A DNA stretch of 23,942 nt, from IMG/VR virus record IMGVR_UViG_3300010885_008261, positions 1 to 23,942 of that record. One strand, written 5' to 3'. Position numbers and translations under genes: made by a program. The stretch is from a virus. Below the pieces are notes generated by a model. It had not been told where the DNA came from. It saw only the letters and a list, made by a program, of their open reading frames with translations, and searched no databases. Every line of letters begins with the position of its first letter. The first letter of the stretch is position 1. Positions 1-5,718 of the stretch are shown here, in pieces.

Positions 1-723
1 GTCGAACTTACTACCAAGAAGATTCGTCTTGATTGGGAAGTAACAGCAGAATCATTGGAAGATGGTGTAGAAGGTGACGCTCTAGAAGATCACTTGGTAC
101 GCTTGATGACCAACGCATTTGCAAATGATATCGAAGATCTCGCTATCAATGGTGATGGTGCAACAGGAGCATTCTTGTCAATCATGCCAGGCTTTATCAA
201 CAAGGTAAAGACAAACAACGATGCACATGAGTCAGTAGTAACCGTAGCAGATAATGCTTGGACACCTGATGTAATGCAGGGCATCATCAATGCAATGCCA
301 CGTAAGTACCGTGCACTTAAGAATAATCTTAAGTTCTATGCAGGTACAGACGCATTCGGTGGAATCGTTAAGAATAACGGAACACTTGCCGATGCAGTTG
401 CAGAAGCATTCTCAGGCCAGATGCCAGGATCAACCCAGGCAAACCGCCAATCATACCTTGATGGTATCGGACAGACATTCGGTGGAGCACGTACAACACG
501 TGTTCTCGGAATTGAAGTTCAGGAAGTTCCTTACTACCCAGCAGGCTATATCGATTTGACATTCCCTGCAAACCGTGTATGGGGATTCCAAAGAGACATC
601 ACTGTAAACCGTGAGTACGTAGCAAAGAAGGATACAATTGAATATACTGTATTCGTTCGCTTCGGAATCAACTGGGAAGAAGAGGATGCAATTGCATTCG
701 CTGATTCTGCATCAGATTCATAA
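1..723 (+). CDS. major capsid protein, HK97 fold (5' end missing)
   Basis: The frame is open from base 1, so the gene starts upstream; the visible part is 240 codons ending in TAA. An acidic long-helix segment (DALEDHLVRLMTNAFANDIE) followed by an INGDG turn, then a WTPDVMQGIINAMP helix and a KFYAGTDAFGG strand-turn, matches the spine-helix and A-domain pattern of HK97-type capsid proteins. The segment TRVLGIEVQEVPYYPAGYI and the strand-rich end (YTVFVRFGINWEEEDAI) are also typical. The product would form the icosahedral shell. Its position just before the connector genes supports the call. Arginine codons are almost all CGT/CGC (10 of the 11 visible), unlike most later genes, as expected for a very highly expressed protein. 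The N-terminal arm, E-loop and any scaffold domain lie outside the window. The first in-frame start-like codon (TTG at 55) is internal and not the real start. Confidence 0.88.
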   Translation, partial: VELTTKKIRLDWEVTAESLEDGVEGDALEDHLVRLMTNAFANDIEDLAINGDGATGAFLSIMPGFINKVKTNNDAHESVVTVADNAWTPDVMQGIINAMPRKYRALKNNLKFYAGTDAFGGIVKNNGTLADAVAEAFSGQMPGSTQANRQSYLDGIGQTFGGARTTRVLGIEVQEVPYYPAGYIDLTFPANRVWGFQRDITVNREYVAKKDTIEYTVFVRFGINWEEEDAIAFADSASDS

Positions 724-739
724 TCTGTAATCAGTACCT

Positions 740-778
740 TTAATGGGGGGCGGGAGTTCACTCTCCTGTCCCCCTTAA
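740..778 (+). terminator. hairpin terminator after the capsid gene
   Basis: An inverted repeat starts 16 bases past the capsid stop. TTAA/TTAA closes the base, then GGGGGG C GGGAG (745-756) pairs with CTCCT G TCCCCC (763-774), with one bulged T at 744, a few G-T pairs and a 6-base loop (TTCACT). The stem is very GC-rich in an AT-rich genome. No long T-run follows (TTAATACTTTAA), so it could be a partial terminator or an mRNA 3'-end stabiliser instead. Either role would isolate the highly expressed capsid message from the connector genes. Confidence 0.7.
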
Positions 779-786
779 TACTTTAA

Positions 787-795
787 TGATATAAT
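787..795 (+). promoter_or_regulatory. extended -10 promoter (TGATATAAT)
   Basis: A perfect TATAAT at 790-795 carries the TGn extension at 787-789. No TTGACA-like -35 is visible; the place where it would sit is occupied by the capsid terminator hairpin. Predicted transcription start is about 802, which coincides with the Shine-Dalgarno of the next gene, so the leader would be only about 12 nt. It would restart transcription of the connector genes after the capsid terminator. Confidence 0.6.
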
Positions 796-813
796 ACAAA
801 CAAGGAGGATACA

Positions 814-1239
814 ATGGAAAATAATAATTATAACAATCCGTTTTCAGCAGAGAATGCAGAAGAGCAAGTCCATGTCGAAGCCCCAGTGGTAGAAGCACCA
901 GTAGAGCATGTTCCTGTAGCAGAGCCAGTTATTGAAGCACCAGTTGTTGAGGCAGTAGTCGAAGCACCTGCAGCAGAGGAACCAGTTCAAGCACTAGGAT
1001 TTACAGAAACAGGCGCAATCGGATCTATGGCAGCAGACGGCCCAAAGACTGTAATCGAACAGTCAGTAAACCTTTCAGATAAGGTAGCACTTCACTCAAC
1101 AAAGAGCGTTCGTTGGGAAGAGGTTGGTGCAATTGCTAAGGGATACAATATTGTTACAAAAGCACAAGCAGATAAGTGGCTAACTCGTGGGCATGTTCGC
1201 ATTGCTACACCAGAAGAAGTCAAGAAGGCTTTTGGATAA
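814..1239 (+). CDS. capsid-associated protein with V/E/A/P-rich N-terminal arm
   Basis: 141 aa. A strong Shine-Dalgarno (AAGGAGG, 802-808) lies 5 nt before the ATG. Residues about 20-65 form a low-complexity acidic arm made of irregular VEAPV / EAPVV / EEPV units. The last 50 residues are a compact basic domain (SVRWEEVGAIAKGYNIV, then QADKWLTRGHVRIATPEEVKKAFG). I believe similar small C-terminal domains occur next to capsid genes in actinophages, usually without a function. Position directly after the capsid gene and capsid-like codon use (all three Arg codons CGT/CGC) point to an abundant virion component such as a decoration or capsid-cementing protein. That role is inferred. Alternatives are a head fibre or an assembly factor. 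The extended arm could be surface-exposed on the virion. Confidence 0.6.
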   Translation: MENNNYNNPFSAENAEEQVHVEAPVVEAPVEHVPVAEPVIEAPVVEAVVEAPAAEEPVQALGFTETGAIGSMAADGPKTVIEQSVNLSDKVALHSTKSVRWEEVGAIAKGYNIVTKAQADKWLTRGHVRIATPEEVKKAFG

Positions 1240-1245
1240 TTAAAG

Positions 1246-2142
1246 ATGGAGATATTGAGAGTTTCGCCATATGCAGATATACCTGTTGATTTTGTAGTTC
1301 CTGCGGGAATAACATCATCAACTATTACTGTTACCATAACGGATATGGCGGATCTTTCAGTATCAACATTAACATTTTTAAATAAGGCAGCAGGAAACGT
1401 TATTGGCATAACTTTGCCAGGTAATTATGACTCATCTTATAAGGTTGAAATTGTTAAAAATCTTGGGGAAGTTGGAGAGGCAATTCTTAAGGAAGAAACA
1501 TATGAGATTGTAAGACCATATGTAGACCCATCAACAAAAGGATCAACAGCATCAGATATAGCAGCGTATGCTTTAAATGAAGAAATTGCAAGAGCCATTA
1601 TTGATTCTATTGTTATAGAAGGATTTTATTACAAGAAGAAGGTTTTACATTTTACGGGAACTGGAGCAGACTATCTACCAATCTGGGATGACGTAAAGAA
1701 GGTTTTAGCGGTATACGAAAACAACAAGTTGGTAGAAGATAGACAATATGAAGTATCATCAGACAAGACAGCAATTATTGAAAAGTCATCTGACAACATT
1801 AACCGTGCTGAATCAGCACCACTAGTTTTACCTGCAGCAGCATCAGATTCCTTAGACCCACAGTTTATATATAGAGGGTTTGGGAAAACATGGGATTACT
1901 TGGTAACTGTTGAGTATGGATACACAGCAGTACCATCAGACATTCTTAGAGCAACAGAGATGCTTATCCACGACTTAGAATGTGGAAAGTTAGACTACTA
2001 TAAGAGATTTATTTCTTCTTACAATACAGATCAGTTTAGAATTCAGTTTGATAAGGGTCTTTTCGAAGGAACAGGAAACATAATTGTAGACAAGATACTT
2101 TCAAAGTATGCTAAGTCTATTACAAAACTTGGGGTGTTATAA
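1246..2142 (+). CDS. head-tail connector/adaptor protein (gp6/gp15-like)
   Basis: 298 aa. It begins 6 nt after the previous stop; the ATG has only a weak ribosome site, suggesting coupled translation. The N-terminal ~95 residues are a beta-rich, Ig-like segment (VTITDMADLSVSTLTFLN). The C-terminal ~75 residues are helical (PSDILRATEMLIHDLECGKLD ... FDKGLFEGTGNIIVDKILSKY), the pattern of the small helical adaptors that bind beneath the portal ring. Being first in an adaptor, closure, neck, terminator series supports this. Classical adaptors are near 100-150 aa, so the N-terminal half is an added domain. Arginine codons are nearly all AGA (8 of 9), a clear contrast with the capsid gene. The assignment is by order and fold-like pattern, not by a diagnostic motif. 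Confidence 0.6.
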   Translation: MEILRVSPYADIPVDFVVPAGITSSTITVTITDMADLSVSTLTFLNKAAGNVIGITLPGNYDSSYKVEIVKNLGEVGEAILKEETYEIVRPYVDPSTKGSTASDIAAYALNEEIARAIIDSIVIEGFYYKKKVLHFTGTGADYLPIWDDVKKVLAVYENNKLVEDRQYEVSSDKTAIIEKSSDNINRAESAPLVLPAAASDSLDPQFIYRGFGKTWDYLVTVEYGYTAVPSDILRATEMLIHDLECGKLDYYKRFISSYNTDQFRIQFDKGLFEGTGNIIVDKILSKYAKSITKLGVL

Positions 2143-2591
2143 TGACAGTTTGTGAGAGTCCAGACTTCATGTTTCCAATGCAAGCATCTGTTTATCATCC
2201 AATAATTGAGCAAGGTGATTTTGGTGCAATAAAGAAGCACTGGGTACTTGACAGAGTCTTTGCCTGTAGTTTTTCTTCAGGAGGATCAGCGTTTAAAGAA
2301 GAAGTAAAGCCAAATGTAAATATAACACAAAATTCAATATTAGTTGGAAGAGTTAAATCTGATATAAGAATTTCTTTACTTGATAGCAAGAATGCATTAA
2401 CCAACATTTTAATTACAGACATAAAAGATCAAGAAGGAAATCTTATATACATGGAAACATCAGGACCTAGGTCTGGTAAGGGAACACTTTTTGAACTAGC
2501 AACCTATGAACCATTCACAGGTCCATTCGGAAATGTTGAGTCCTACAAAGTTGTAATAAGAAGATCAGAAAATCAATCAGGTGATATTTAA
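2142..2591 (+). CDS. head closure (stopper) protein
   Basis: 149 aa. The ATG overlaps the previous stop (TAATG), with a G-rich ribosome site (GGGG at 2131-2134) in the end of the upstream gene. The product is a small, strand-rich protein (AFKEEVKPNVNITQNSILVGRV near the middle, VESYKVVIRRSENQ at the end) without signal peptide or membrane segment. Size and position directly after the adaptor and before the neck protein fit the head closure protein that caps the connector after DNA packaging (SPP1 gp16-type role). No unmistakable motif was found, so the name rests on gene order. It would act with the 1246-2142 adaptor and the 2591-3265 neck protein. Confidence 0.5.
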   Translation: MTVCESPDFMFPMQASVYHPIIEQGDFGAIKKHWVLDRVFACSFSSGGSAFKEEVKPNVNITQNSILVGRVKSDIRISLLDSKNALTNILITDIKDQEGNLIYMETSGPRSGKGTLFELATYEPFTGPFGNVESYKVVIRRSENQSGDI

Positions 2592-3265
2592 TGTTAAAAC
2601 TAGTAATCGATAGCAAACAATTTAAAAAAGAAATAGACAACATAATGGAGTACTCGGTTGGGTTTTTAGATGGAGTGCAAAAAGGAAAGACAGAGTTTTA
2701 CCTTTCATTAGCACCAAAGGTATCTGAGTTAGCAGCACAGTTTATTGATGCAAATGCTAGAATGTCTCCAGACCTACTCCACCATGTTTATGAGTGGCAA
2801 AGAACTGGAAGTCCACAAGCAAGGCTTTTTGATTTAGACTATAAGGTTACTAATATTGGTATTACATTTACATCATCCCTAAAGCAATCGGTTTCGATTA
2901 AAGAGGGTTCAAATGTTCCATTCTATAATAAAGCAAAAATTATGGAAGAAGGTATTGCTGTTACGATTAAACCAAAGAAAGCAAACGCATTAAGGTTTGA
3001 AATTGATGGCACAGAAATTTATACATCAAACGAGGTTCGTGTAGAAAACCCTGGAGGACAAACACAGGGTCAGTTTGAAAATGTGCTTAATAATTTTTTT
3101 GGTGTTTACTTTCGGCAGTCCTTTTTAAACTCAAGTGGCCTTTTACAATACTTCAAGTATCCACAGGCTTATAAGAAAAATATGATATCTGCAAAAACAG
3201 GTGGCAGATCTTTAGGTGTAAAGACTGGATACCGATGGATTGCTAACGCAGGGAGAGGCATCTAA
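2591..3265 (+). CDS. neck / tail completion protein (HK97 gp10-like)
   Basis: 224 aa, translationally coupled to the preceding gene by TAATG overlap. The N-terminus is helical (FKKEIDNIMEYSVGFLDGVQ), followed by a mixed alpha-beta core with a VPFYNKAKIMEEGIAVTIKP segment and a glycine-rich C-terminal stretch (AKTGGRSLGVKTGYRW). This arrangement recalls the HK97 gp10 / neck protein group, which joins the head connector to the tail terminator ring. The VYEWQRTGSPQARLFDL segment resembles the region of such proteins that packs between subunits. Gene order is the stronger evidence. No membrane segment or catalytic motif is seen. Confidence 0.52.
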   Translation: MLKLVIDSKQFKKEIDNIMEYSVGFLDGVQKGKTEFYLSLAPKVSELAAQFIDANARMSPDLLHHVYEWQRTGSPQARLFDLDYKVTNIGITFTSSLKQSVSIKEGSNVPFYNKAKIMEEGIAVTIKPKKANALRFEIDGTEIYTSNEVRVENPGGQTQGQFENVLNNFFGVYFRQSFLNSSGLLQYFKYPQAYKKNMISAKTGGRSLGVKTGYRWIANAGRGI

Positions 3266-3831
3266 TGGCTGCAGTAATTCATCACCCACCTACAATTATT
3301 AATGCTTACTTGGCATCAAAGATAAACCCTGATTTTGAGTTAGACATGGAAAGCCTAACCCTCTCTGATCCACCAGTTCAAGGATCACGGACGGTGGGAA
3401 CTACATATTTTTTCCCAACACTTCCAACAGAAATTGATGCACTTACTGAAACATTTCCACAAAGCAATGGAGTTTTTGGAGTATATGACAGAATGTTTAA
3501 GATGAGAAGAACCCCATTTCCATATATTAAGTGCGAACAACTTCTCTACTATTTTTATTCAGTAGGCAATGACGCACAAAGAAATATGGTTATAACTCAG
3601 CAACAGGTAAGTGATCTTCTTGATAGAGGTGATGACTCAGCACAAGACCTTAATGCCTGGGCAGCAGCAAACCCTACAGCCTGGAATACAGAATCTAAGC
3701 CAATGTTCTTTCATAACTTTAAGATCTATCAACTGGAAGAAACACGAGACATTGTTGACTTTGGCACAGCCCGTACTTATGCGGGGAATAAGATAATCAT
3801 AGACTACGACTGGCACCCAGTAAACCCATAA
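3265..3831 (+). CDS. tail terminator protein
   Basis: 188 aa, starting in a TAATG overlap with the neck gene and ending just before the major tail protein gene, the usual slot for the tail terminator that stops tube growth and docks the tail to the head. The N-terminus (IINAYLASKINPDFELDM) is an amphipathic helix of the type that opens tail terminator proteins. A strand-rich core follows (FPYIKCEQLLYYFYSVGN) and a C-terminal strand (AGNKIIIDYDWHPVNP). There are no cysteine clusters or catalytic motifs. The function is inferred from order and size. It is the last gene before a promoter at 3843. Confidence 0.55.
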   Translation: MAAVIHHPPTIINAYLASKINPDFELDMESLTLSDPPVQGSRTVGTTYFFPTLPTEIDALTETFPQSNGVFGVYDRMFKMRRTPFPYIKCEQLLYYFYSVGNDAQRNMVITQQQVSDLLDRGDDSAQDLNAWAAANPTAWNTESKPMFFHNFKIYQLEETRDIVDFGTARTYAGNKIIIDYDWHPVNP

Positions 3832-3839
3832 TAAACGGG

Positions 3840-3848
3840 TAGTATAAT
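3840..3848 (+). promoter_or_regulatory. promoter before the major tail protein gene (TAGTATAAT)
   Basis: A perfect TATAAT lies at 3843-3848 in the 66-base gap before the tube gene. The three bases before it are TAG rather than TGn. No -35 hexamer is recognisable about 17 bases upstream. Predicted start is near 3855, giving a leader of about 43 nt. It belongs to the same series as the boxes at 790, 4624, 5340 and 22793 and would provide separate high-level expression of the tube protein. Confidence 0.5.
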
Positions 3849-3897
3849 TAAAGCGAGGAAACAACCCCCTTTTAATAAAATGAAAGAGGTGAGATAT

Positions 3898-4569
3898 ATG
3901 GCATATAGCCGTGGTTCAAGTAGTAACATTATCGTGGGTGCAGCAGCACTTTTTACACATAATGATGGTCCAATCGGATACACAGATGCAGGAACGATTA
4001 CTGACGCACAAGCAGCGACAGATCTTCCATCATTTGCAGGATCAGCAACATCTTACAAGGATACACTCTCAACAGATGGTGGAACACCAAACTGGGCAGA
4101 GAAGTTCACAAACGTAGGATATACATCAAATGGTTTGGAACTAGCATTCCAGCCTGATTTTGGTGAAGTAGCAGTAGATCAACTTCTCGACGTTGCTCGT
4201 TTATTCAAGCAAGGTATGACAGTTAATCTAAACACTGCATTCGCAGAAGCAACACTAGAAAATCTTTTGGTTGCAATTGCAGATAATCAAGACCCAGTAA
4301 CAGCATCAGGAGCAACATCAATTAAGATGTCTGCTGGTGATATTGGTGACGTTCCACTAGAGCGTGGACTCGTAGCAGTAGGACCAGGTTCTGGTTCTTC
4401 TCTAGAGCCAAAGGAAAGAATCTATGTTGCATACCGTGCACTCTCAATCGAGAGCGTAACAGTATCAGCAAAGCGTGACGAGGCTTCAATGTTTGAAGTT
4501 TCATTCCGTCTTCTTCCAAATGACAACGCATCATACGGTAAGATCGTAGACCGCACACTGTCAGCATAA
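3898..4569 (+). CDS. major tail (tube) protein
   Basis: 223 aa. The chosen ATG at 3898 follows an AAGAGGTGAG Shine-Dalgarno (3884-3893). An in-frame ATG at 3880 would place that site inside the coding region, so it is unlikely. The sequence is polar, strand-rich and Gly/Thr/Ser-rich, with no membrane segments. It contains AEKFTNVGYTSNGLELAFQP, a basic strand (VTVSAKRDEASMFEVSFRLL) and a final KIVDRTL strand, as in tube proteins that stack as hexamer rings. It sits between the tail terminator and the chaperones, has its own promoter and terminator, and uses CGN for 7 of 8 arginines, matching the capsid gene. High expression and the tube role follow from these together. Confidence 0.85.
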   Translation: MAYSRGSSSNIIVGAAALFTHNDGPIGYTDAGTITDAQAATDLPSFAGSATSYKDTLSTDGGTPNWAEKFTNVGYTSNGLELAFQPDFGEVAVDQLLDVARLFKQGMTVNLNTAFAEATLENLLVAIADNQDPVTASGATSIKMSAGDIGDVPLERGLVAVGPGSGSSLEPKERIYVAYRALSIESVTVSAKRDEASMFEVSFRLLPNDNASYGKIVDRTLSA

Positions 4570-4587
4570 TACAACTTAATATATGAG

Positions 4588-4621
4588 AGGCTCAATCCTT
4601 CGGGGTTGGGCCTTTCTGTTT
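4588..4621 (+). terminator. rho-independent terminator with UUCG loop
   Basis: An 11-bp stem (AGGCTCAATCC at 4588-4598 with GGGTTGGGCCT at 4603-4613, two T-G pairs) is closed by the stable TTCG tetraloop and followed by a T-rich tract (TTCTGTTT). It lies 18 bases after the tube gene stop. It is the clearest terminator in the window and insulates the tube transcript from the chaperone genes. Confidence 0.85.
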
Positions 4622-4629
4622 GGTATACT
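4621..4629 (+). promoter_or_regulatory. extended -10 promoter (TGGTATACT), leaderless-type
   Basis: TGG precedes TATACT (4624-4629) immediately after the terminator T-tract. No -35 is possible in good form, since that position is inside the terminator stem. The box ends 6 nt before a GTG at 4636, so the predicted transcription start is at or next to the start codon. Confidence 0.6.
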
Positions 4630-4635
4630 TATATA

Positions 4636-5313
4636 GTGCCTACAGAAATATACAAGACCTCTATAATTGAACTCTTTGATGGAACAGAGTTGTATATCAC
4701 CCCATTAAAAATAAAATATTTAAAGTTGTTCTTAGAAGAATTTGAAAATGTAAAAACATCAAAAAATGATGATGAGGCAATTAACTATTTGTCTAAGTGT
4801 GCAACAATAACAATGAGACAATATTACCCAAGCATAAAGACTCAGGAGCAGTTAGAGGATAATATCGATATGCCAACAATCTATAAACTATTAGATTACT
4901 CTGCTGGAATTAAAATAAATGAAAAATCTGAAGAGCCAGTAAAAAAGCAAGCAAAAGAAAGCGGTTCTACTTGGGATGAGTTAGATTTAGCAGAGTTAGA
5001 GGCTGAGGTATTTTTGCTGGGGATTTGGAAAGACTATGACGAACTAGAATCTTCAATGTCAATGCCAGAGATAGTAGCAACTCTTAAAGTAAAAAGAGAT
5101 CTTGATTACGGTCAGAAAAAGTTTTTGGCTGCCATGCAGGGTGTTGATTTAGATAAGGCTAGTGGTAAAGAAAATGCTTGGGAAGACATGAAGGCTAGAG
5201 TCTTTAGCAAAGGGTCTGCAACAGGTGGCAATGATATTCTTGCACTACAAGGTGCAAATGCACAAAAGGCTGGGTTTGGAATTGGCATGGGCATTGATTA
5301 TGAGTCATATTAA
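4636..5313 (+). CDS. tail assembly chaperone, long form (G-T-like)
   Basis: 225 aa from the GTG at 4636. An upstream in-frame TTG at 4606 lies inside the terminator stem and is rejected. No Shine-Dalgarno precedes the GTG, and a -10 box ends 6 nt away, suggesting leaderless translation. Residues 1-95 are paralogous to the next gene: IELFDGTELYITPLK matches ITLIDGTEIAVRPLK, and DMPTIYKLLDYSAG matches DLPTVYEIIDAASG. A charged linker (about 95-110) leads to a second domain (TWDELDLAELEAEVFLLGIW, then QKKFLAAMQGVDLD) resembling the T half of tail chaperones. The Gly-rich tail ends in YESY. Such proteins bind the tape measure and recruit tube subunits and are absent from the virion. An A_AAA_AAG heptamer lies in frame at 4941-4947, in the linker. 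Confidence 0.72.
   Translation: MPTEIYKTSIIELFDGTELYITPLKIKYLKLFLEEFENVKTSKNDDEAINYLSKCATITMRQYYPSIKTQEQLEDNIDMPTIYKLLDYSAGIKINEKSEEPVKKQAKESGSTWDELDLAELEAEVFLLGIWKDYDELESSMSMPEIVATLKVKRDLDYGQKKFLAAMQGVDLDKASGKENAWEDMKARVFSKGSATGGNDILALQGANAQKAGFGIGMGIDYESY
4941..4947 (+). promoter_or_regulatory. possible -1 ribosomal frameshift site (A_AAA_AAG)
   Basis: In the reading frame gtA AAA AAG (Val-Lys-Lys, residues 102-104) the bases form the classical -1 slippery heptamer known from dnaX. A shift here would add ten residues (ASKRKRFYLG) and stop at the TGA at 4977-4979, giving a ~114-aa protein that keeps only the first chaperone domain. I did not identify a convincing downstream stem or a strong upstream stimulatory Shine-Dalgarno. 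The location exactly at the domain linker is the main support. Confidence 0.35.
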
Positions 5314-5336
5314 TACTAAAAAATAAGCCTGTGCTA

Positions 5337-5345
5337 TGGTATAAT
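5337..5345 (+). promoter_or_regulatory. extended -10 promoter (TGGTATAAT)
   Basis: TGG plus a perfect TATAAT (5340-5345) in the 57-base gap between the two chaperone genes; no -35 is seen. Predicted start is near 5352, next to a 10-bp perfect palindrome, CCTTATAAGG (5354-5363), that overlaps the Shine-Dalgarno of the next gene. The promoter would serve the short chaperone and probably the tape measure. Confidence 0.6.
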
Positions 5346-5370
5346 TGACTAAACCTTATAAGGAGGAACT

Positions 5371-5697
5371 ATGGCTGACAAGCCTTTAAACAAAAAGACA
5401 ATCACACTAATAGACGGAACAGAGATTGCGGTAAGACCTCTTAAGTTGTCACTACTTAGACCTTTCATGGCTAAGTTTGCGCTGCTATCAGAGGCATCAG
5501 ACGATAACGATAAGTCAATGGACATTCTTATTGAATGTGCTTTAATTGCAATGAAACAGTTCAAGCCAGAATTGGCAGAGAGCAAGGAAGCACTAGAAGA
5601 ACTTCTAGACCTTCCTACAGTTTACGAAATTATTGACGCAGCATCAGGTGTTCAAAACTCTGATTCAAGCGCAGTATTAACTTCGTTAACAAAATAA
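5371..5697 (+). CDS. tail assembly chaperone, short form (G-like)
   Basis: 108 aa. The ATG follows a strong AAGGAGG (5360-5366, 4-nt spacing). Almost the whole protein aligns with the first domain of the preceding gene: the I-x-L-x-DGTE strand start, PLKL helix, a Cys-Ala-x-x-x-Met helix (ECALIAMKQF against KCATITMRQY) and the D-x-PT-x-Y-x-x-x-D-x-x-x-G end. It lacks the T-like domain and stops 21 bases before the tape measure. No open frame follows that a frameshift could enter, so the short form is hard-coded. It would act together with the long form in tail assembly. Its own promoter and strong ribosome site suggest it is made in excess over the long form, as G exceeds GT in lambda-like phages. 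Confidence 0.75.
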   Translation: MADKPLNKKTITLIDGTEIAVRPLKLSLLRPFMAKFALLSEASDDNDKSMDILIECALIAMKQFKPELAESKEALEELLDLPTVYEIIDAASGVQNSDSSAVLTSLTK

Positions 5698-5718
5698 AAT
5701 AAAAGAGGTGTTTGAGAA

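Noticed and set aside
2135-2143. TGTTATAAT, a perfect extended -10 match at the junction before the head closure gene
   Set aside because: It overlaps the TAATG stop/start itself, so transcription would begin inside the gene. It is explained by a stop-start overlap after a Leu codon.
3880-3897. Upstream ATG for the tube protein gene
   Set aside because: The good Shine-Dalgarno (AAGAGGTGAG) lies downstream of it and points to the ATG at 3898.
4606-4635. In-frame TTG start 30 bases upstream of the long chaperone
   Set aside because: It lies within the terminator stem and upstream of the promoter, and the added residues have no counterpart in the paralogue.
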